DNA of 64,000 nucleotides from Mesoflavibacter zeaxanthinifaciens DSM 18436 (GCF_000422365.1 NZ_AULQ01000011.1:1-64000); one strand, 5' to 3'. Shown: positions 24,593-33,673, counted from the stretch's first letter. Notes: generated by a model from the sequence alone, not told the origin. Program-made: numbers and translations.

Positions 24593-25531
24593 ATGACAAT
24601 TACTCAATTATCATATGTTTTGGCTGTTGCCGAACACCAAAATTTTACAAAAGCAGCTCAAAAATGCTTCGTAACCCAACCTACTTTAAGTATGCAAATT
24701 CAAAAATTAGAGGACGAACTTGACGTCTTAATTTTTGACCGAAGTAAAAAACCTATAGAACTTACAGAAGTTGGTAAAAAATTAGTTACTCAGGCTAGAA
24801 ATATTGTTAACGAATCCAATAGAATACAGGATATTGTAGACCAAGAAAAAGGATTTGTTGGTGGCGAATTTAAGCTTGGTATTATCCCAACTGTAATGCC
24901 TACTCTTTTGCCTATGTTTTTAACAAATTTTGTAAAGAAATATCCAAAAGTAAAACTTAAAATTGAAGAGCTTACTACTGAAGAAATTATTACACGTATT
25001 AACGACGGTCACCTAGACGCCGCTATTGCTGCAACACCTTTAGAACAAGAAAGCATTAAAGAGCGTGTTTTATATTTTGAACCTTTTGTTGCTTACGTAC
25101 CGCAAAACCATAGATTACATAACAATAAAAAACTAGAAACATCAGATCTTGATATAAATGATATGCTTTTGTTAGAAGATGGACATTGTTTTAGAGATGG
25201 TGTTATTAATTTATGTAAAGTATTTAAAAACCATAATGACGACAAGTTTCAGTTAGAAAGTGGTAGTATAGAAACTTTAATCAAATTATCTAATGAAGGT
25301 TTAGGCATGACATTACTACCTTATCTTCACACTTTAGATTTACCAGAAAAATCAAAGCAAAATTTAAGGTTTTTTAATGAGCCTAGTCCAGCTAGAGAAG
25401 TTAGCTTAATCTATCATAAAAGCGAACTTAAAATGCAAATTATTGAAGCCTTACAAGATGTAATATCTGGTATTGTAAGAGGTGCAATTGCATTTCAAAA
25501 TGTTCAAATTATAAGTCCTTTAAGTAAATAA
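24593..25531 (+). CDS. oxyR: LysR-type peroxide sensor OxyR
   Basis: 312 residues. N-terminal LysR helix-turn-helix (QNFTKAAQKCFVTQPTLSMQIQKLE). The regulatory domain contains GHCFRDGVINLC with Cys199 and Cys208 at the same positions as the disulfide-forming pair of E. coli OxyR. Also present are GSIETLIKLSNEGLGMTLLPYL and PSPAREVSLIYHK. Peroxide oxidises Cys199, which then bonds Cys208 and activates the tetramer. Divergent dps is the obvious target. Confidence 0.93.
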   Translation: MTITQLSYVLAVAEHQNFTKAAQKCFVTQPTLSMQIQKLEDELDVLIFDRSKKPIELTEVGKKLVTQARNIVNESNRIQDIVDQEKGFVGGEFKLGIIPTVMPTLLPMFLTNFVKKYPKVKLKIEELTTEEIITRINDGHLDAAIAATPLEQESIKERVLYFEPFVAYVPQNHRLHNNKKLETSDLDINDMLLLEDGHCFRDGVINLCKVFKNHNDDKFQLESGSIETLIKLSNEGLGMTLLPYLHTLDLPEKSKQNLRFFNEPSPAREVSLIYHKSELKMQIIEALQDVISGIVRGAIAFQNVQIISPLSK

Positions 25532-25533
25532 AA

Positions 25534-25560
25534 AAAGCGACCTAACGGTCGCTTTATTTT
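25534..25560. terminator. bidirectional terminator
   Basis: AAAGCGACC (25534-25542), loop TAAC, GGTCGCTTT (25547-25555) between oxyR and the convergent small gene. Confidence 0.85.
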
Positions 25561-25562
25561 AT

Positions 25563-25760
25563 TTAAGGATTAAGATAAATTAAACATTGTGTTAGTTTAG
25601 GGTTTTGCTTTACTAAAGAGTCTATAAATAATTTAAGCTCTTCTATTTCGTAAGGTAATAATCGCTCTAAAGCTTTTTGTACCTCTTTGCAAAACAACGT
25701 GGTGTCAAAACTAACTTTTTGAAGTACAGTTTTGGTGTACTCAAACATTGCTCTTGCCAT
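25563..25760 (-). CDS. small conserved flavobacterial protein
   Basis: 65 residues, helical, beginning MARAMFEYTKTVLQKVSFD and with PYEIEELKLFIDSL near the middle. I recognise the N-terminal pattern as a protein common in Flavobacteriaceae, but its function is unknown. It has a terminator of its own shared with oxyR. Two GTTAAAA copies 11 bp apart (25880, 25891) lie about 120 bp upstream. Confidence 0.75.
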   Translation of the reverse strand: MARAMFEYTKTVLQKVSFDTTLFCKEVQKALERLLPYEIEELKLFIDSLVKQNPKLTQCLIYLNP

Positions 25761-25905
25761 AATTAATTTTAAGTTTTAGTTAATTAAAGGTAGTTTTGTA
25801 AATAGGCAAACGGTTTAAAATTTCAGATTAAATGTAACAAAAAAATTGTTTCAAAATTTAAAACCAACGAATTTTAACAGTTAAAAAGACGTTAAAAAAA
25901 GGATT

Positions 25906-26703
25906 TTAAAACCTATTATCGCCACCAATAATATCTCCTAAACCGCCTAAAATACTACCTTCGCCTTTATCTTTTCCTCCGCGTGGCAAGCTTGCTAAAA
26001 CACGACCTGCTAATCTACTAAAAGGTAAAGATTGTATATAAACAACTCCTGGACCTTTTAAAGTTGCAAAAAACAAACCTTCACCTCCAAAAATGGTGTT
26101 TTTTATGCCTCCAACAAACTCAATATCATAATCTACATCTTGTGTAAAACCGACTATACATCCAGTATCTACTCTTAATGTTTCACCTGGTTGTAATACT
26201 TTTCTAGCTAAAGTTCCGCCAGCATGTACAAACGCCATACCGTCGCCTTCTAACTTTTGCATAATAAAACCTTCGCCACCAAAAAGTCCTCGTCCTAAAC
26301 GCTTAGAAAACTCTATACCAACACTAACACCTTTTGCTGCACATAAAAACGCATCTTTTTGACAAATAAATTTTCCACGATACTCCATTAAATCAATAGG
26401 TACTATTTTACCTGGATATGGTGAAGCAAAACTAACGTTACGTTTACCTTGTAATACATTGTAAAATGCTGTCATAAACAAACTTTCTCCAGTAAGCAAA
26501 CGTTTTCCGGCACCAAAAACTTTACCTAAAAAGCCTTGATCTTTTTGTGATCCATCTCCAAAAATGGTTTCCATTTTTATTCCTTCATCCATCATCATAA
26601 AGCTGCCAGCTTCTGCAATAACACCTTCGTTTGGGTCTAGTTCTATTTCTACATACTGCATTTCTTCTCCGTAAATGCGGTAATCTATTTCATGAGCATT
26701 CAT
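25906..26703 (-). CDS. TIGR00266/AIM24-family protein
   Basis: 265 residues with the family's beta-prism pattern: [22 protein letters not shown] near the start, [13 protein letters not shown] in the middle, [22 protein letters not shown] and the repeated [14 protein letters not shown], ending in a glycine-rich tail. Homologues include mitochondrial AIM24 and bacterial proteins of unknown biochemical role. No signal peptide. Same strand as the DUF4442 gene, 60 bp downstream of it. Confidence 0.88.
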   Translation of the reverse strand: MNAHEIDYRIYGEEMQYVEIELDPNEGVIAEAGSFMMMDEGIKMETIFGDGSQKDQGFLGKVFGAGKRLLTGESLFMTAFYNVLQGKRNVSFASPYPGKIVPIDLMEYRGKFICQKDAFLCAAKGVSVGIEFSKRLGRGLFGGEGFIMQKLEGDGMAFVHAGGTLARKVLQPGETLRVDTGCIVGFTQDVDYDIEFVGGIKNTIFGGEGLFFATLKGPGVVYIQSLPFSRLAGRVLASLPRGGKDKGEGSILGGLGDIIGGDNRF

Positions 26704-26763
26704 AGTTTTTTGATTTAATGATTAACAGCTATTGGTTGTAAGATTTGTAAAAATGTTACAGTG

Positions 26764-27222
26764 TTATTTTGACTTTAATTTAATAGACCATTCAAAATCA
26801 AAAGTAGAAACCACTACTCCATCTTGATTTACACCTTGAGATTGCATCCAAACGGTTTGACCTTCGCCAGTTTTTATAGTTTGCGCTATAGCCAGATCTA
26901 TTTTATTGCCATCATTACACGTAAAAGTTATTTTTCCTGTTGCTTTTTTAGTAAAAACTGCTTTGTTAGTAGTCACTAACATTGATATTTTTTGACCACT
27001 TTCTTGGATTTTTGCAATAACCAATGCGCCTGTAGAAAACTCTGCAGCCATACCTTGTACTGCCCAAAACATTGATTTGAAAGGGTTTTGATTAATCCAT
27101 TTATGTTTTACTGTTACCTCACAACTTTGATCAGAAATTGACTTTGTTCTTACACCACAAATATAGGCAGATGGCAGTTTAAACATTGTATAAGTATTTA
27201 GTTTGCTTGGTGTTAACTTCAT
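26764..27222 (-). CDS. DUF4442 hotdog-fold thioesterase-like protein
   Basis: 152 residues. Layout FKLPSAYICGVRTKSISDQSCEVTVKHKWINQNPFKSMFWAVQGMAAEFSTGALV is typical of DUF4442, a hotdog family related to acyl-CoA thioesterases such as PaaI. The central helix carries the AVQGMAAE segment where catalytic residues usually lie. Substrate unknown. Probably co-transcribed with the TIGR00266 gene. Confidence 0.8.
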   Translation of the reverse strand: MKLTPSKLNTYTMFKLPSAYICGVRTKSISDQSCEVTVKHKWINQNPFKSMFWAVQGMAAEFSTGALVIAKIQESGQKISMLVTTNKAVFTKKATGKITFTCNDGNKIDLAIAQTIKTGEGQTVWMQSQGVNQDGVVVSTFDFEWSIKLKSK

Positions 27223-27309
27223 AATATTATTTTTGGGTTTTTGGCTAAATTATTGAAAATAATCCACAACTCAACATGTTAATAAAATGTTAAATTACAG
27301 TACTTTGTA

Positions 27310-27341
27310 TTGCATAATACCTTCTTTTAGATATATATTTG
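27310..27341 (+). promoter_or_regulatory. Bacteroidota-type promoter for the DUF4870 gene
   Basis: TTG at 27310-27312 and TATATTTG (TAnnTTTG) at 27334-27341 are separated by 21 bp, within the normal range for -33/-7 spacing. The first ATG lies 31 bp downstream at 27372, which supports that start over TTG 27339. Confidence 0.6.
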
Positions 27342-27371
27342 CATAAGAAACTATTATATACTTTAAAAATC

Positions 27372-27818
27372 ATGCTTACTAATCACCAAAAAAATCTAGC
27401 AACTATAATACATTTATCGACATTTAGTCGCTTTATTATTCCGTTTGGGAACTTTATTGGACCAATTGTTTTATGGTTGACTAATAAAGAAAAATCAGAT
27501 TTTATAGATACTCATGGTAAACAGGCTATTAATTTTCAGATTAGCATTTTATTGTACACTATGATTTTAGGATTGCTATTTGTACCGTTTTTTTTATTTA
27601 ATGTGTTTAGTCATTTAGATTTTTTTGAAATTAACACCTTTGACGGTTTACATATTAGTTTAAATGAACCTTCGCCTCTATTTATATTAGGTGGTAGTTT
27701 AGGGTTTGTAGCAGTAATAGGGTTTATTCTAGAAATCATTTTTATAATAAACGCTAGTATAAAAGCTAAGGATGGCGAATTTTATCAATATCCGTTTAGC
27801 ATTAATTTTATTAAATAA
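27372..27818 (+). CDS. DUF4870 membrane protein
   Basis: 148 residues from ATG 27372 (the frame can be opened at TTG 27339, but that codon lies in the -7 box). Three to four membrane segments. Signature FIIPFGNFIGPIVLWLTNKEKSDFIDTHGKQAINFQIS is that of DUF4870, with a second hydrophobic pair ending IKAKDGEFYQYPFSINFIK. Function unknown. It precedes the PadR-PspC cluster but is separated by a 194-bp gap with a repeat. Confidence 0.85.
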   Translation: MLTNHQKNLATIIHLSTFSRFIIPFGNFIGPIVLWLTNKEKSDFIDTHGKQAINFQISILLYTMILGLLFVPFFLFNVFSHLDFFEINTFDGLHISLNEPSPLFILGGSLGFVAVIGFILEIIFIINASIKAKDGEFYQYPFSINFIK

Positions 27819-27849
27819 AACATGAAACAGTTTTTAAAAATCAAGATAG

Positions 27850-27940
27850 CAAGTTAGCCTGCGTTAGGGATTGAGCAATTGTTGGAGCACATCTTTGATT
27901 GCGACTTGCGAAAGCCCGACCCGATAGGGTAACGCTATAA
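27850..27940. repeat. GC-richer intergenic repeat with terminal inverted GCGTTA/TAACGC
   Basis: GCGTTA (27861-27866) and TAACGC (27930-27935) enclose a segment with TTGCGAAAGCCCGACCCGAT, markedly richer in GC than its surroundings. I recall similar GAAAGCCCGACCCGATAGGG segments as dispersed intergenic repeats in flavobacterial genomes. No ORF. Confidence 0.5.
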
Positions 27941-28012
27941 AATAAGAATCATCAATTTCATCAAAAATAATCATCAAAAAATGAACAGTTTAACAATAAA
28001 TCTCATAAAAAT

Positions 28013-28354
28013 ATGAAGATAGAAAATACAAAAGCACAAATGCGAAAAGGTGTGTTAGAATACTGCATACTGTCTGTCTTAAAGGATGAAGACGCTTACG
28101 TTGCAGAAATTTTAGACACTTTAAAAGACGCTAAGTTGTTAGTAGTTGAAGGGACAATTTACCCATTATTAACACGACTAAAAAACGCTGGCTTACTAAG
28201 CTACCGTTGGGAAGAGTCTACTTCTGGTCCGCCACGTAAATACTACGGACTAACAGAAACTGGACATATCTTTTTAAAAGAATTAACCCAAACTTGGGAC
28301 GAATTACAAAATGCAGTTAACATAGTAACACAAATTAAATCAACTAAAAAATGA
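28013..28354 (+). CDS. PadR-family transcriptional regulator
   Basis: 113 residues. PadR winged helix: MRKGVLEYCILSVLKDEDAYVAEIL, LLVVEGTIYPLLTRLKNAGLLSY and the wing ESTSGPPRKYYGLTETG. Its stop overlaps the next ATG (ATGA), so it is translated with the PspC gene and probably represses their shared promoter. This PadR-PspC-GIN arrangement is common in Bacteroidota. Confidence 0.92.
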   Translation: MKIENTKAQMRKGVLEYCILSVLKDEDAYVAEILDTLKDAKLLVVEGTIYPLLTRLKNAGLLSYRWEESTSGPPRKYYGLTETGHIFLKELTQTWDELQNAVNIVTQIKSTKK

Positions 28355-30216
28355 ATAAAACAGTCAACATAAATTTAGCAGGTATATTCTTTCATATAGA
28401 TGAAGATGCATACTTAAAATTACAGCGCTATCTTGAGGCTATAAAACGTTCATTTACAGACTCTCAAGGTCGCGAAGAAATTATATCGGATATTGAGGCT
28501 AGGATTTCGGAACTATTTACAGAACGTATGAAAACCGATAGACAAGTTATTAGTAACAAAGAAGTTGAAGAGGTTATTGCCATTATGGGACAACCTGAAG
28601 ATTATCTTGTTGATGACGAGATTTTTGAAGACGAACCTTCTAGCAAAACTAAAAACACTTACAGATCTAGCAGTAGTAAAAAACTTTACAGAGATACAGA
28701 CAACTCTTATATTGGTGGTGTATCTGCTGGTTTAGCCCATTACTTTGGTATTGACGCTATTTGGATACGTTTAATCTGGATTTTACTTGTGTTTGGTGCT
28801 GGTACTGGTGTATTCTTGTACATTTTACTATGGATTTTAGTACCAGAAGCTAAAACAACTGCAGAAAAACTTACCATGACTGGTGAAGCTGTAAATATTA
28901 GTAATATTGAAAAAAAAATTCGTGACGGATTTGATAGCGTAAGCGAAAATGTTAAAAACATAGATTTTCAAAAACATGCCGACAAACTAAAAGAGGGTTT
29001 TGAGCATGCGTCGGATAACATTAGTGACTCTGTAAAACGCATACCTACAAATAAAATTAAAGACAATAGTAAATCTTTTTTTGACGGTTTAGGTAATCTT
29101 ATTAAAGGTGTTTTTAAAATCTTTGCAAAAATCATAGGACTATTTATTGTCTTAGCAACCATAGCTGGTACAATTGCATTAACCGTTGGATTAATTATAG
29201 GTTCTTTTTTTGATAGTAATATCCATTTTTTAGACAGCGACTTAATGGAGTTATCTACCACTAGCGGTATGTCTTTTGAGGTACTATCTATTCTAATCTT
29301 TATTGTATCAGTAATTCCGCTTATATTTTTATTCTACTTAGGTTTAAAAATATTGATTTCTAACTTAAAACCATTAAGTAACATTGCTAAGTTTACATTA
29401 CTAGGTTTATGGCTTTTATCTTTAATAGGACTAATTACTATATCAATTAACCAAGGTCTAAGTTACAGCGAAAAAGCGCCAGTAATTATAAACGAAAAGA
29501 TTGAAACCATTAAAAGCACAGACACTTTATTTTTAACAATGAAGGGTAACGATCATTTTGCAGACGAATATTATAGACGATTTTATAATTTTAGAACTGG
29601 ATACAATGAAAACGGAGAAAAGGTAACTTTTTCACAAGATATAAGAGTAAATATTAAATCTACAAGTGATAGTGTTGCAAAAATTAAAGTGTTTAAATCT
29701 TCTAGAGGTAGGACTTTTGAAAGTGCAAAAGAACGAGCAAAATCTATTGAATACAATTATAGTGTTAATGATAATAAACTAGAATTAGATAATTATTTTC
29801 TAATACCAAACACAGAAGCTAAACGTGATCAAAAAGTAGAAGTTACTGTTTACTTACCCGAAGGAAGCGTAATTTACAACAACCCTAATACAGAAAGTTT
29901 TATAAGCTACAGTAGTTTTGATGGCTATTTAAGAGAAAATACTGGTCATTATTTTAAGATAGAACAAAACAATGCAACTTGTTTAGATTGTCCTGAAGAC
30001 CAAGATGAAGATGAAGATGAAAACGAATTAAAAATTAACGTAGACTTAGATGGAGAAACCTCTAAAATTAAATTTAATGAAGATGGTTTTGAAGCCAAAG
30101 GTGAAAACTTAAAAATCAAAATAAACGATACTGTTTTTGATGCAAGTACCAAAAATGTAAAAGTTATTATAGATGATGAAGAAGGTATAAACATCACAAA
30201 TAATAAAAAAGAATAA
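28351..30216 (+). CDS. PspC-domain membrane stress protein
   Basis: 621 residues. The N-terminal 90 residues form a helical region typical of Bacteroidota PspC proteins (INLAGIFFHIDEDAYLKLQRYL). PspC domain at about 108-168 (KLYRDTDNSYIGGVSAGLAHYFG, IWIRLIWILLVF, YILLWILVPEA). A helical linker and three further membrane segments (about 252-280, 305-330, 345-367) follow. The C-terminal extracytoplasmic region is beta-rich and ends in an acidic tail. Role inferred: envelope stress sensing or membrane protection. Confidence 0.9.
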   Translation: MNKTVNINLAGIFFHIDEDAYLKLQRYLEAIKRSFTDSQGREEIISDIEARISELFTERMKTDRQVISNKEVEEVIAIMGQPEDYLVDDEIFEDEPSSKTKNTYRSSSSKKLYRDTDNSYIGGVSAGLAHYFGIDAIWIRLIWILLVFGAGTGVFLYILLWILVPEAKTTAEKLTMTGEAVNISNIEKKIRDGFDSVSENVKNIDFQKHADKLKEGFEHASDNISDSVKRIPTNKIKDNSKSFFDGLGNLIKGVFKIFAKIIGLFIVLATIAGTIALTVGLIIGSFFDSNIHFLDSDLMELSTTSGMSFEVLSILIFIVSVIPLIFLFYLGLKILISNLKPLSNIAKFTLLGLWLLSLIGLITISINQGLSYSEKAPVIINEKIETIKSTDTLFLTMKGNDHFADEYYRRFYNFRTGYNENGEKVTFSQDIRVNIKSTSDSVAKIKVFKSSRGRTFESAKERAKSIEYNYSVNDNKLELDNYFLIPNTEAKRDQKVEVTVYLPEGSVIYNNPNTESFISYSSFDGYLRENTGHYFKIEQNNATCLDCPEDQDEDEDENELKINVDLDGETSKIKFNEDGFEAKGENLKIKINDTVFDASTKNVKVIIDDEEGINITNNKKE

Positions 30217-30218
30217 CC

Positions 30219-30265
<47 letters not shown>

Positions 30266-30275
30266 AACATCAATT

Positions 30276-30329
30276 ATGGTCGCATTAATCGAATATATAA
30301 TTAATACCATTATAGATATTTTAGTCTAA
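30276..30329 (+). CDS. possible 17-residue hydrophobic peptide
   Basis: ATG 30276 to TAA 30327-30329 encodes MVALIEYIINTIIDILV, an amphipathic or membrane-active peptide by composition. It sits between the microsatellite and the operon terminator. The only evidence for translation is position and the strongly hydrophobic pattern; it may be chance. Confidence 0.3.
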   Translation: MVALIEYIINTIIDILV

Positions 30330-30360
30330 AACAACCATTATTAACCACTAAAAGTAGCTA

Positions 30361-30396
30361 CCATCTCAAACAAAATAAAGTTTGGGATGGTTTTTG
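30361..30396 (+). terminator. terminator of the PadR-PspC operon
   Basis: CCATCTCAAAC (30361-30371) pairs with GTTTGGGATGG (30380-30390), followed by a T-run. Confidence 0.85.
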
Positions 30397-30398
30397 TT

Positions 30399-30406
30399 TA
30401 TATTTG
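30399..30406 (+). promoter_or_regulatory. -7 box for the GIN-domain gene
   Basis: TATATTTG matches TAnnTTTG, 23 bp before ATG 30430. It shows the gene has its own promoter after the upstream terminator. The -33 element is not clear. Confidence 0.5.
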
Positions 30407-30429
30407 CTCGTAACAATATAATTTATAAA

Positions 30430-31248
30430 ATGAATAAAACCTTACTTCTAATTTTATGCGTACTAATATCTACAATATCTCTTGCGCAAGATAAAGTAAA
30501 AGGTAGCAGAGTATTATCTACCAACACAACAGACATTAACCCTTTTAACAGACTATTACTAACCGAAGATTTTGAGGTAAAACTTGTAGAAGCCGAAACT
30601 GCTGCAGTAAAAATTGTAATTGACGAGAACCTGCATGATTACATAAAAATCATCGATAAAGACAGCACACTTACCTTAAAAACAACAGCAAAATTAAGAT
30701 TTAAAAAACAAGAAATTACCGTATTTTATACAGATGTTTTAAATACTATTGAATTGAAGGAAGAAGCAGAAATATTCTCTGAAAATAGTCTAAAATTTAC
30801 AGATTTAACTTTAGTTACCTCAGAAAACTCTAGAGCTTTTTTAACTGTTGAATGTACAATGATTAAACACATAAATGAAGGTAAAGCAAGAAATAAATTA
30901 AACATTACTGCAGATAATGTTACTTTAGAATTAAATGGTGACAGTAAAATTGAAGCATTAATTAATGCCTCTAAAATTGAAGCAGATTTATTAGAAAGTG
31001 CAGATGCACAAATAGAAGGAGACGCTAAAGACTTAGACTTAAACGTGGACAACTCTTCAGATTTTAATGGAGAAAAACTAAGTGTTAAAGACATAAACAT
31101 TACAACACTTAATCGTGCAGAAGCTAAGGTAAATGCATCTAGCGACCTCAACATAAATGCTTCTGGCACTTCTGAAATTGAAATTTATGGTAGTCCAAAA
31201 ATCAATATAGAATCTTTTGAGGATAACGCCATTTTGAAGAAAAAATAA
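30430..31248 (+). CDS. secreted GIN-domain (DUF2807) protein
   Basis: 272 residues from ATG 30430; the longer frame from 30382 crosses the promoter. Signal peptide MNKTLLLILCVLISTISLAQ. The head domain begins FNRLLLTEDFEVKLVEAETAAVKI, and the rest is a regular right-handed beta-helix-like repeat of about 20 residues (ASKIEADLLESADAQIEGDAK and similar), typical of DUF2807. Found beside PspC proteins in many flavobacteria. Function unknown; periplasmic. Confidence 0.87.
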   Translation: MNKTLLLILCVLISTISLAQDKVKGSRVLSTNTTDINPFNRLLLTEDFEVKLVEAETAAVKIVIDENLHDYIKIIDKDSTLTLKTTAKLRFKKQEITVFYTDVLNTIELKEEAEIFSENSLKFTDLTLVTSENSRAFLTVECTMIKHINEGKARNKLNITADNVTLELNGDSKIEALINASKIEADLLESADAQIEGDAKDLDLNVDNSSDFNGEKLSVKDINITTLNRAEAKVNASSDLNINASGTSEIEIYGSPKINIESFEDNAILKKK

Positions 31249-31266
31249 ACAACTATACTAAATAAA

Positions 31267-31300
31267 AAAAACCGAAGCTAATTGGCTTCGGTTTTTTTTA
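31267..31300. terminator. bidirectional terminator
   Basis: ACCGAAGC (31271-31278) pairs with GCTTCGGT (31285-31292) between the convergent GIN-domain gene and trxB, with A and T runs outside. Confidence 0.88.
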
Positions 31301-31317
31301 TTTAAAAAGTATTTCTT

Positions 31318-32301
31318 TTAATAGTTTGTAGCTGTATTAACCTCAAAAGAAGCATCTTTAGCAGCTAGGTAACGCTCTGCATCTAATGCTGCCATACATC
31401 CAGTACCTGCAGCTGTTATAGCTTGTCTGTATACATGATCTGCTGCATCACCACTTACAAAAACACCTTCTATATTAGTTTTTGATGTGCCTGGTTTTGC
31501 GTTTATGATATAACCTGTTTCATCTAAGTCTAAATAATCTTTAAAGATATCTGTATTAGGTTTATGCCCAATTGCTACAAAAAATCCTGTTGCAGGTATT
31601 TCTTGCTTTTCTTTAGTTTGATTATTAAATACTCTTACTCCAGTTACAACTTGTCCATCTCCTAAAACCTCATCAGTCTCTGTGTTGTATAAAATTTCTA
31701 TATTTTCTGTATTTTTTACACGTTCTGCCATGATTTTAGATGCTCTAAACTCATCACGTCTTACTAACATGGTTACTTTTTTACAAAGTTTAGAAAGGTA
31801 ATGTGCTTCTTCACAAGCACTGTCTCCTGCTCCTACAATTACAACTTCTTGGTTACGATAGAAAAATCCATCACAAACTGCACATGCAGAAACACCGCCA
31901 CCAAGTTTTAGATATTTCTGTTCAGATTCTAAACCTAAATATTTTGCACTTGCTCCAGTAGAAATTATTATAGTATCGCTATGTATTTCGGTTTCATCAT
32001 TTACCCAAACTTTATGTACATCTCCAGAAAAATCTACTTTAGTAATCCATCCATTTCTAATATCTGTTCCAAAACGTTCTGCTTGTGCTTGTAGCTGTAA
32101 CATCATTTCTGGACCTGTAATACCTTCTGGATAACCTGGGAAGTTTTCTACATCATTAGTAGTTGTTAATTGTCCTCCTGGTTGGTTCCCTTGGTATAAA
32201 ACAGGATTCATATTTGCTCTAGCTGCATAAATTGCTGCTGTATAACCAGCAGGACCAGAACCTATTATTAAGCACTTAACTTTTTCTATATTATCTGACA
32301 T
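31318..32301 (-). CDS. trxB: thioredoxin reductase
   Basis: 327 residues from MSDN (a start 12 bp further up at 32313 is possible). FAD-binding GSGPAGYTAAIYAARA near the N-terminus, redox-active CAVC in SACAVCDGFFYRNQ, NADPH-binding GAGDSACEEAHYLS, and the C-terminal FAD motif GVFVSGDAADHVYRQAITAAGTGC. The enzyme reduces thioredoxin with NADPH. A TACTTTTG -7 box at 32327-32334 (minus strand) lies about 26 bp before 32301, which favours the shorter protein. Its presence fits the redox theme of the window. Confidence 0.95.
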   Translation of the reverse strand: MSDNIEKVKCLIIGSGPAGYTAAIYAARANMNPVLYQGNQPGGQLTTTNDVENFPGYPEGITGPEMMLQLQAQAERFGTDIRNGWITKVDFSGDVHKVWVNDETEIHSDTIIISTGASAKYLGLESEQKYLKLGGGVSACAVCDGFFYRNQEVVIVGAGDSACEEAHYLSKLCKKVTMLVRRDEFRASKIMAERVKNTENIEILYNTETDEVLGDGQVVTGVRVFNNQTKEKQEIPATGFFVAIGHKPNTDIFKDYLDLDETGYIINAKPGTSKTNIEGVFVSGDAADHVYRQAITAAGTGCMAALDAERYLAAKDASFEVNTATNY

Positions 32302-32326
32302 ATTTAATTTCATTTTTATTGTATAA

Positions 32327-32334
32327 CAAAAGTA
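32327..32334 (-). promoter_or_regulatory. -7 box for trxB
   Basis: Reads TACTTTTG on the minus strand, a match to TAnnTTTG. Transcription would start near 32320, too close to ATG 32313 and well placed for ATG 32301. Confidence 0.5.
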
Positions 32335-32465
32335 GTTTTTTTAATAAAAACCTTACGTAGAAGTTATTAAAAGTTATTATCTACAAATAAAGATTGTTTA
32401 TGTTTTGTTGTTTTTTACATTAATTTAAGAGCCTTTTACGCTAATTATTACTAACTTACGGTAAT

Positions 32466-32894
32466 ATGAAAAATAAAAACCAAATGGGAGTGATAGCTAC
32501 TAACAAAAACCAAAACATTTTAATTTACAGTTCAGAAAACAGTATTGGCAAACAAGCCTTAGCTTATCTTGAAGATAGCAAAAATAAAGTGTTTACTATT
32601 GATGTGACAAAAACAAAGGTTTCTGGTACACAATGGTTAGAAATATTTCAGAATTTAAAATTACATCCAAAAGATTTTGTCAATAAAGAGCATCCTGATT
32701 TTACAAAAAAATATGATAAGGATACTAAGTTGTCTAAACAAGATTGGATTAAAGTTGTACAGAATAGTCCTGTTGTAATGACTAATCCGGTTTTAATTGT
32801 AAAAGATAATTTTTATAAAATAGAAACACCTTCTGATATTAGAAAATATTTAGATAACAGCTCTGAAGAAATTGACGAAAAAAAACACATATGA
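32466..32894 (+). CDS. ArsC-like fold protein without cysteine
   Basis: 142 residues. The segment VSGTQWLEIFQNLKLHPKDFVNKEHPDF and the following NSPVVMTNPVLIVKDNFYKIETPSDIRKYL match the thioredoxin-like ArsC/Spx family, as does the N-terminal ILIYSSENSIGKQALAYLE. The catalytic Cys of ArsC would sit at SSENS, but the protein contains no cysteine at all, so it cannot be an arsenate reductase. Role unknown. Confidence 0.65.
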   Translation: MKNKNQMGVIATNKNQNILIYSSENSIGKQALAYLEDSKNKVFTIDVTKTKVSGTQWLEIFQNLKLHPKDFVNKEHPDFTKKYDKDTKLSKQDWIKVVQNSPVVMTNPVLIVKDNFYKIETPSDIRKYLDNSSEEIDEKKHI

Positions 32895-32912
32895 TATTTA
32901 TTTTTTAATCAT

Positions 32913-32946
32913 AAAAAAAGGTCTGAAAATATTCAGACCTTTTTCT
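32913..32946. terminator. bidirectional terminator
   Basis: AGGTCTGAA (32919-32927) pairs with TTCAGACCT (32932-32940) between convergent genes, with A and T runs. Confidence 0.87.
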
Positions 32947-32961
32947 TTTTCTATTTGATTA

Positions 32962-33411
32962 TTATCTTAAATCTTCTAACGATTTGATATTTGATAATCC
33001 GTTAGTGATTGTTGTTTTCTGCTTTTCTAAGATGTTTTTTGTTGACATTGGTAGTGAAGTTTCGTTTATTACTTCCTCATACTCTTCTACAGCAGATTTT
33101 TCGCCTCTAATTGCTTCTTCTAACATAGATTCTTCATTATCTGAAGAAAACACTTTTTTTACATCCATCCAAGCTCTATGTGCATCTCCAATTAAACTTC
33201 CGCCTTTATCTACTTCTTGATTAAAAGATTTAATTTCTCCTTTTAATTCATGTCCAAACTCATAACGCTCTTGTGCTTTTTGATTAAAATAATTTTTTAA
33301 AGCGCTATTTTGTACATTTTCTGCAGCTTTTTTAAATCCTTTTTCTGCATCATATGTTTTTTCTAATAAGTTGTTTAGTTTACTTCCTACTTGTTCTGTG
33401 TAAGTTGCCAT
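32962..33411 (-). CDS. ferritin-like DUF2383 protein
   Basis: 149 residues from MATYTEQVG (ATG at 33411). The open frame extends further upstream but that part overlaps the DUF1328 gene and has no sensible sequence. A four-helix ferritin-like bundle: LEKTYDAEKGFKKAAENVQN, FNQKAQERYEFGHELKGEI, HRAWMDVKKVF and EEAIRGEKSAVEEYEEVI, matching DUF2383 (PA2169 family). Metal binding is plausible from the Glu/His pattern. Co-transcribed with the DUF1328 gene. Confidence 0.85.
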   Translation of the reverse strand: MATYTEQVGSKLNNLLEKTYDAEKGFKKAAENVQNSALKNYFNQKAQERYEFGHELKGEIKSFNQEVDKGGSLIGDAHRAWMDVKKVFSSDNEESMLEEAIRGEKSAVEEYEEVINETSLPMSTKNILEKQKTTITNGLSNIKSLEDLR

Positions 33412-33431
33412 AATTTTTGATTTTTTAGTTG

Positions 33432-33593
33432 TTAGTTTTCTGTGATCTCTTTGTATAAAGAACCAATGAATAAAGCAACAAATAGAAAGAAACATAGTTT
33501 TGCTATAAAAGCTAAATTTCCTGCTATGTTACCAAACCCTAAGATGGCTGCAATAAATGCTAAAAATATAAAGAGAACAGTCCAACGTAACAT
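33432..33593 (-). CDS. DUF1328 small membrane protein
   Basis: 53 residues. Starts MLRWTVLFIFLAFIAAILGF, then GNIAGNLAFIAKLCFFLFVALF, ending GSLYKEITEN. Two hydrophobic helices and the GF-x-IAG spacing identify DUF1328 (YtjA family), usually induced by stress. It lies 20 bp upstream of the DUF2383 gene on the same strand. Four phased GTTTAAC repeats lie about 80-120 bp upstream. Confidence 0.85.
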   Translation of the reverse strand: MLRWTVLFIFLAFIAAILGFGNIAGNLAFIAKLCFFLFVALFIGSLYKEITEN

Positions 33594-33673
33594 GTTATAC
33601 TTGTGATTAATTAAAAGACTTGACTTTCAAATCTTATTATAAAGATAAGGGTTACATTAGCCACAAGCAGTCT

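Noticed and set aside
32466-32894. Arsenate reductase
   Set aside because: ArsC-like fold pattern, but the protein contains no cysteine, so the reaction is not possible.
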